A DNA stretch of 9,850 nucleotides, taken from positions 1-9,850 of the forward strand of contig DKBC01000354.1 in assembly GCA_002451065.1 (NCBI GenBank), written 5' to 3'. This document shows, piece by piece, positions 6,655-9,850 of this stretch. The DNA is from Betaproteobacteria bacterium UBA6910 (GTDB lineage: Bacteria > Pseudomonadota > Gammaproteobacteria > Burkholderiales > UBA6910). Positions within the stretch are counted from its first letter, which is position 1, and every line of letters begins with the position of its first letter. The position numbers and the translations under genes are program-made. The notes below the pieces were generated by a model. It made no database searches and was not told the origin of the DNA. It was given only the letters and a program-made list of their open reading frames with translations.

Positions 6655-7578
6655 ATGGATATCTTCGTTCAGCAGATCGTCAACGGCCTGGTGCTCGGCA
6701 GCATCTACGCCCTGGTCGCCCTCGGATACACCATGGTTTACGGCATCCTGGGGCTGATCAATTTTGCCCATGGCGACATCGTCATGGTGGGCGCGCTGGT
6801 GGGGCTGTCGGTATTCCACGCCCTTTCCGGCAGCGGCCTGCCGGTTCCGCTCGTGCTGCTGCTCGCCGTGGGTGCCGCCATGGTGGTCTGCATGGCCCTT
6901 GGCGTTTCCATCGAGCGCCTCGCCTATCGTCCCCTGCGCCACGCCCCGCGCCTGGCACCGCTGATCACCGCCATTGGCGTTTCCATCCTGCTGCAGTATT
7001 CCGCCGCCCTGGTATGGAGCAAGCAGTACATCCCGATGCCGGAACTGCTGTCACCCACCCGTTTCACCGTCCTCGGAGCCCACGTCACCGACCTGCAGGC
7101 GGCCATTTTCCTCCTGGCCTGCGGCGTGATGGCGGGTCTGTACTGGTTCATTACCAAGACCCGGGTGGGCACCGCCATGCGCGCCACGGAGCAGAACAAG
7201 GAAGTGGCTGGCCTCATGGGTATCGACATCAACCGCATCATCTCCTTAACCTTTCTGGTGGGCTCGGGTCTCGCGGCGGTGGCGGGAATCATGGTCGTGC
7301 TCTATTACGGAATCGGCCACTACAGCATGGGCTTCATACTTGGACTCAAGGCCTTCACCGCCGCGGTGCTGGGCGGCATCGGCAACGTCAGGGGCGCGAT
7401 GCTGGGCGGCATGCTGCTGGGAATCATCGAGAGCCTAGCCTCGGGCTACATCGGTGACCTCACCGGGGGGTTCTTTGGCAGCAATTACCGGGACGTCTTC
7501 GCGTTCCTGGTGCTGGTGCTGGTGCTGGTGCTGCGTCCCTCAGGATTGCTGGGCCAGGCTTCCGGGGAGCGCGCCTAG
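6655..7578 (+). CDS. livH: Branched-chain amino-acid ABC transporter permease LivH
   Basis: This 307-residue inner-membrane permease forms the channel together with LivM. It has the family's typical length (E. coli LivH is 308) and multiple hydrophobic segments, roughly eight by eye. Signature stretches are the N-terminal QQIVNGLVLGSIYALVALGY, YGILGLINFAHGD, a conserved cytoplasmic segment TRVGTAMRATEQNKEVAGLMGI that contacts the ATPases, and GLKAFTAAVLGGIGNVRGAMLGG near the C-terminus, followed by VLRPSGLLG. It starts with ATG 80 bases after livK, beyond a stable hairpin; the ribosome site is weak (GGAAA at 6643-6647). This suggests lower expression than livK. The penultimate helix is encoded by a perfect hexanucleotide repeat. 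Nine bases separate it from livM. Confidence 0.97.
   Translation: MDIFVQQIVNGLVLGSIYALVALGYTMVYGILGLINFAHGDIVMVGALVGLSVFHALSGSGLPVPLVLLLAVGAAMVVCMALGVSIERLAYRPLRHAPRLAPLITAIGVSILLQYSAALVWSKQYIPMPELLSPTRFTVLGAHVTDLQAAIFLLACGVMAGLYWFITKTRVGTAMRATEQNKEVAGLMGIDINRIISLTFLVGSGLAAVAGIMVVLYYGIGHYSMGFILGLKAFTAAVLGGIGNVRGAMLGGMLLGIIESLASGYIGDLTGGFFGSNYRDVFAFLVLVLVLVLRPSGLLGQASGERA
7507..7530 (+). repeat. Four perfect CTGGTG hexanucleotide repeats inside livH
   Basis: Four head-to-tail copies of CTGGTG encode Leu-Val four times in the last membrane segment of LivH, just before LRPSGLLG. A change of copy number would stay in frame and alter the length of a hydrophobic helix by two residues per unit. Confidence 0.9.
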
Positions 7579-7587
7579 GGGCTCCGG

Positions 7588-8652
7588 ATGCTCGGATTTC
7601 GGCTCACCACCCCAGCCCAGAAGTTCGTCGCTTTCGGCGTCATTGCGCTGGGGTTGCTGGTCCTCCCCTTCGCCGTGGAAGCGCTCCTCGGGCGCACCTG
7701 GGTCCGCATCATCGACGTGGCGCTGCTTTTCGTCATGCTCGCTCTCGGCCTCAACGTCGTGGTGGGTTACGCCGGCCTTCTGGACCTGGGCTACGTGGCG
7801 TTTTTCGCGGTGGGCGCCTACGTTTATGCGCTGTTGGCGTCGCCCCACTTCGGAATCCATCTCCAGTTCTGGGCGCTGCTGCCGGTGGGCGCGCTGGTGG
7901 CCTGCGCCTTCGGGGTATTGCTGGGCGCCCCGACGCTGCGCCTGCGCGGGGATTACCTCGCGATCGTGACCCTGGGCTTCGGGGAGATCATCCGCATTTT
8001 CCTCAACAACCTGAACCGGCCGGTAAACATCACCAACGGGCCCCTGGGGATCACGCTCATCGACCCCTTGCGTCTCGGCGACATGTCCCTCAGCCGGCAT
8101 TACACCCTCGGGGACCTCACCATTGCGCCGGTGCACAGCTACTATTACGTGTTCCTGGCCTGCGCGCTGTTTTCGATTTTCGTGTCGCTGCGCCTGGAAG
8201 ATTCCCGCATCGGCCGGGCCTGGATCGCGATTCGCGAGGACGAGATCGCGGCCAAGGCCATGGGCATCAACACCCGCAACGTGAAACTGCTGGCATTCGC
8301 CATGGGTGCAAGCTTCGGCGGGATTTCCGGCGGGCTGTTTTCAGCGTTTCAGGGTTTCGTGAGCCCGGAGAGCTTCACCCTCCTCGACTCCATCATGATC
8401 TTATGCATGGTGGTGCTCGGGGGCATGGGACATGTACCCGGCGTGGTGCTGGGAGCGCTGCTGCTCACGGCGCTGCCGGAAGCCCTGCGCTATGTGGCGC
8501 CGCTGCAGCAGAGCTGGTTTGGCGAAGTGCTGGTGGATCCCTCCGATTTGCGCATGCTGCTGTTTGGACTGGCGCTGGTGCTGATGATGCTGTTCCGCCC
8601 CGCCGGGCTCTGGCCCTCCCGGGTCCGCAAGCGGGAGTTCGCGGAGGGATGA
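7588..8652 (+). CDS. livM: Branched-chain amino-acid ABC transporter permease LivM
   Basis: The second channel subunit has 354 residues, shorter than E. coli LivM (about 425) but usual for many proteobacterial LivM proteins. Family marks are ALGLNVVVGYAGLLDLGYVAFFAVGAY, APTLRLRGDYLAIVTLGFGEIIRI, the ATPase-contact segment GRAWIAIREDEIAAKAMGINTRNVKLLAFAMGASFGGISGGLF, and VVLGGMGHVPGVVLGA, ending with LFRPAGLWPS. Many hydrophobic helices are visible. A large loop between the GEIIRI and SYYYVF segments (about residues 135-185) is likely periplasmic. The start ATG at 7588 follows livH closely, with a purine-rich AGGGG at 7577-7581 overlapping the livH stop as a possible ribosome site. The stop overlaps the livG start as ATGA, which implies translational coupling. 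Confidence 0.97.
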   Translation: MLGFRLTTPAQKFVAFGVIALGLLVLPFAVEALLGRTWVRIIDVALLFVMLALGLNVVVGYAGLLDLGYVAFFAVGAYVYALLASPHFGIHLQFWALLPVGALVACAFGVLLGAPTLRLRGDYLAIVTLGFGEIIRIFLNNLNRPVNITNGPLGITLIDPLRLGDMSLSRHYTLGDLTIAPVHSYYYVFLACALFSIFVSLRLEDSRIGRAWIAIREDEIAAKAMGINTRNVKLLAFAMGASFGGISGGLFSAFQGFVSPESFTLLDSIMILCMVVLGGMGHVPGVVLGALLLTALPEALRYVAPLQQSWFGEVLVDPSDLRMLLFGLALVLMMLFRPAGLWPSRVRKREFAEG

Positions 8653-9416
8653 GCGCCCTGCTCGAAGCCCGCGGGGTGTACAAGTCCTTCGGTGGCCTGG
8701 AAGCGCTGTGCGACGTTTCCATCACCATCGAGACTGGCACCATTTACGGACTCATCGGCCCCAATGGCGCCGGCAAGACCACCTTCTTCAACGTGCTCAC
8801 GGGACTCTACGACTTCGAGCGCGGCACGGTGACGTTCCAAGGCAAGGGCATCAGCGGCTGCAAGCCCCACGAAGTCGCCGCCGCCGGCATCGCCCGCACC
8901 TTTCAGAATATCCGCCTGTTCGCCAACATGTCCGCCATTGAGAACGTGATGGTGGGTCGGCACGTGCGCTCGCGGGCCGGAGTGTGGGGCGCGGTGGTGC
9001 GCGACCAACGCACCCGGAGGGAGGAGGCGGCCATCACGCGCCGCGCCAAGGAGCTGCTGGACTATGTAGGCATCGCCCAGCATGCCCATTCCCTCGCCCG
9101 CAATCTCCCCTACGGCGACCAGCGGCGGCTGGAGATCGCCCGCGCCCTGGCCACGGAGCCCCGGCTGCTGGCACTGGACGAGCCCGCCGCCGGCATGAAC
9201 GCCACCGAGACGGCGGGCCTGCGAGCGCTGATGGATCGCATCCGCGGCGACGGGGTCACCATCCTGCTCATCGAGCATGACGTCAAGCTGGTGATGGGTC
9301 TGTGCGACCGTGTCGCCGTGCTTGACTATGGCAAGAAGATCGCGGAGGGGGCGCCGGCGGAAGTGCAGCGTGATCCAACGGTGATTGAGGCCTATCTCGG
9401 AGGGCATATCGCGTGA
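8649..9416 (+). CDS. livG: Branched-chain amino-acid ABC transporter ATPase LivG
   Basis: One of the two ATP-hydrolysing subunits on the cytoplasmic face, 255 residues. Visible motifs in order: Walker A GPNGAGKTT (37-45), Q-loop RTFQNIRLF (Gln86), signature LPYGDQRR (153-160), Walker B LLALDEP (173-179, with Asp177 and Glu178) and H-loop His210 in IEHD. The signature is the LivG-type variant, not the classical LSGGQ. The C-terminal VIEAYLGG is also typical. The ATG at 8649 overlaps the livM stop by 4 bases (ATGA). A longer frame open upstream to 8403 is only a shadow over livM. GGGAG at 8633-8637 may serve as ribosome site, though coupling probably matters more. The stop overlaps the livF GTG start. 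Confidence 0.97.
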   Translation: MSALLEARGVYKSFGGLEALCDVSITIETGTIYGLIGPNGAGKTTFFNVLTGLYDFERGTVTFQGKGISGCKPHEVAAAGIARTFQNIRLFANMSAIENVMVGRHVRSRAGVWGAVVRDQRTRREEAAITRRAKELLDYVGIAQHAHSLARNLPYGDQRRLEIARALATEPRLLALDEPAAGMNATETAGLRALMDRIRGDGVTILLIEHDVKLVMGLCDRVAVLDYGKKIAEGAPAEVQRDPTVIEAYLGGHIA

Positions 9417-9850
9417 GCGCCAAGCCCATGCTCGAGGTGCGCAACCTGCGGGTCGCCTATGGCGGAATCAATGCGGTCAAGGGCATCGACCTGGATGTGC
9501 GTGAGGGAGAGATGGTGGCCCTCATCGGCGCCAACGGCGCCGGCAAGACGACCACCCTCAAGGCGCTTACCGGCCTGGTCCATGTTTCCGGAGGGCATGT
9601 GCATTACCGCGGGCGTCCCATCACGCGGCGTCCCCCCTTCGAGCTGGTGCGCCAGGGGCTGGCGCTGGTCCCAGAAGGACGCGGCGTTTTCGGGCGGTTG
9701 ACGGTGGCCGAGAACCTCTCCCTCGGCGCCTATTTCCGCGACGAACCCGGGGAGGTCAGGGCCGACCTGGCGCGCACGCTGGAATTGTTCCCCCGGCTGG
9801 CGGAGCGGCGCGCGCAGCTCGCCGGGACCCTGTCCGGCGGCGAGCAGCAG
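9413..9850 (+). CDS. livF: Branched-chain amino-acid ABC transporter ATPase LivF, 3'-truncated by window edge
   Basis: The second ATPase subunit pairs with LivG. The first 146 residues are present and the frame is open to the window end. Walker A is GANGAGKTT (39-47). The Q-loop region has the LivF-typical ALVPEGRGVF (84-93) with Glu where most ABC proteins have Gln. The classical signature LSGGEQQ (140-146) is exactly where the window stops; Walker B and H-loop lie beyond. LivF is normally about 235 residues, so roughly 90 are missing. The GTG at 9413 overlaps the livG stop as GTGA, matching the ATGA coupling of livM and livG. An in-frame ATG at 9428 is the alternative start and would remove only five residues. 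Confidence 0.95.
   Translation, partial: MSAKPMLEVRNLRVAYGGINAVKGIDLDVREGEMVALIGANGAGKTTTLKALTGLVHVSGGHVHYRGRPITRRPPFELVRQGLALVPEGRGVFGRLTVAENLSLGAYFRDEPGEVRADLARTLELFPRLAERRAQLAGTLSGGEQQ

Noticed and set aside
8403..8648. In-frame upstream extension of livG
   Set aside because: It overlaps the conserved end of livM. The ATGA overlap at 8649 and the ABC-type N-terminus starting there fix the start.
8490..9407. Minus-strand open frame of 305 codons over livM and livG
   Set aside because: It lies opposite two well-conserved transporter genes and shows only composition-driven sequence.
1..9850. A novel defence, mobile or biosynthetic system
   Set aside because: I looked on both strands for transposases, integrases, toxin-antitoxin pairs, direct-repeat arrays, tRNA genes and abnormal composition and saw none. 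The genes are housekeeping metabolism, electron transfer and transport, plus two unknowns.

Overview
The window is an ordinary chromosomal stretch from a GC-rich proteobacterium. A betaproteobacterium is most likely: the IlvD, cytochrome c-551/552-type and Liv proteins all look proteobacterial, and the -10 elements have the TAGAAT form. That placement is an inference from protein and promoter style. No rRNA or other lineage marker is present. I see no mobile element, CRISPR array, tRNA or prophage gene.

Layout: (1) Positions 1-1273 hold the C-terminal two thirds of ilvD, dihydroxy-acid dehydratase of valine/isoleucine synthesis. (2) Facing it on the minus strand (1345-2109) is an unrecognised secreted protein, divergent from a small unrecognised cytosolic protein (2196-2633, plus). 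(3) A 683-residue DUF255/YyaL-type protein, with a thioredoxin-like N-terminus and an (alpha/alpha)6-like body, follows at 2737-4788. It has its own extended -10 promoter, and just upstream lies a site resembling a type 1 IscR operator. (4) A small periplasmic class I cytochrome c (4832-5143) has a promoter that overlaps the stop codon of the preceding gene, and ends at a strong intrinsic terminator. (5) From 5212 to the window edge lies a complete-looking high-affinity branched-chain amino-acid ABC transport operon: a near-consensus sigma-70 promoter, a lipoprotein-type substrate-binding protein (livK), a UUCG-capped hairpin, permeases livH and livM, and ATPases livG and livF. The last three genes are coupled by 4-base stop/start overlaps, and livF runs off the end.

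IlvD synthesises branched-chain amino acids or their precursors and the Liv proteins import them. Four independent genes lie between the two, however, so any link is only positional. The Liv genes form one functional unit: LivK captures the ligand, LivH and LivM form the channel, and LivG and LivF hydrolyse ATP.

I do not see a previously undescribed system. The points most worth a second look are regulatory: the IscR-like operator before the DUF255 gene, the palindrome over the liv -10 box, the hairpin after livK, and the lipoprotein nature of LivK. Two unrecognised proteins also deserve a homology search.
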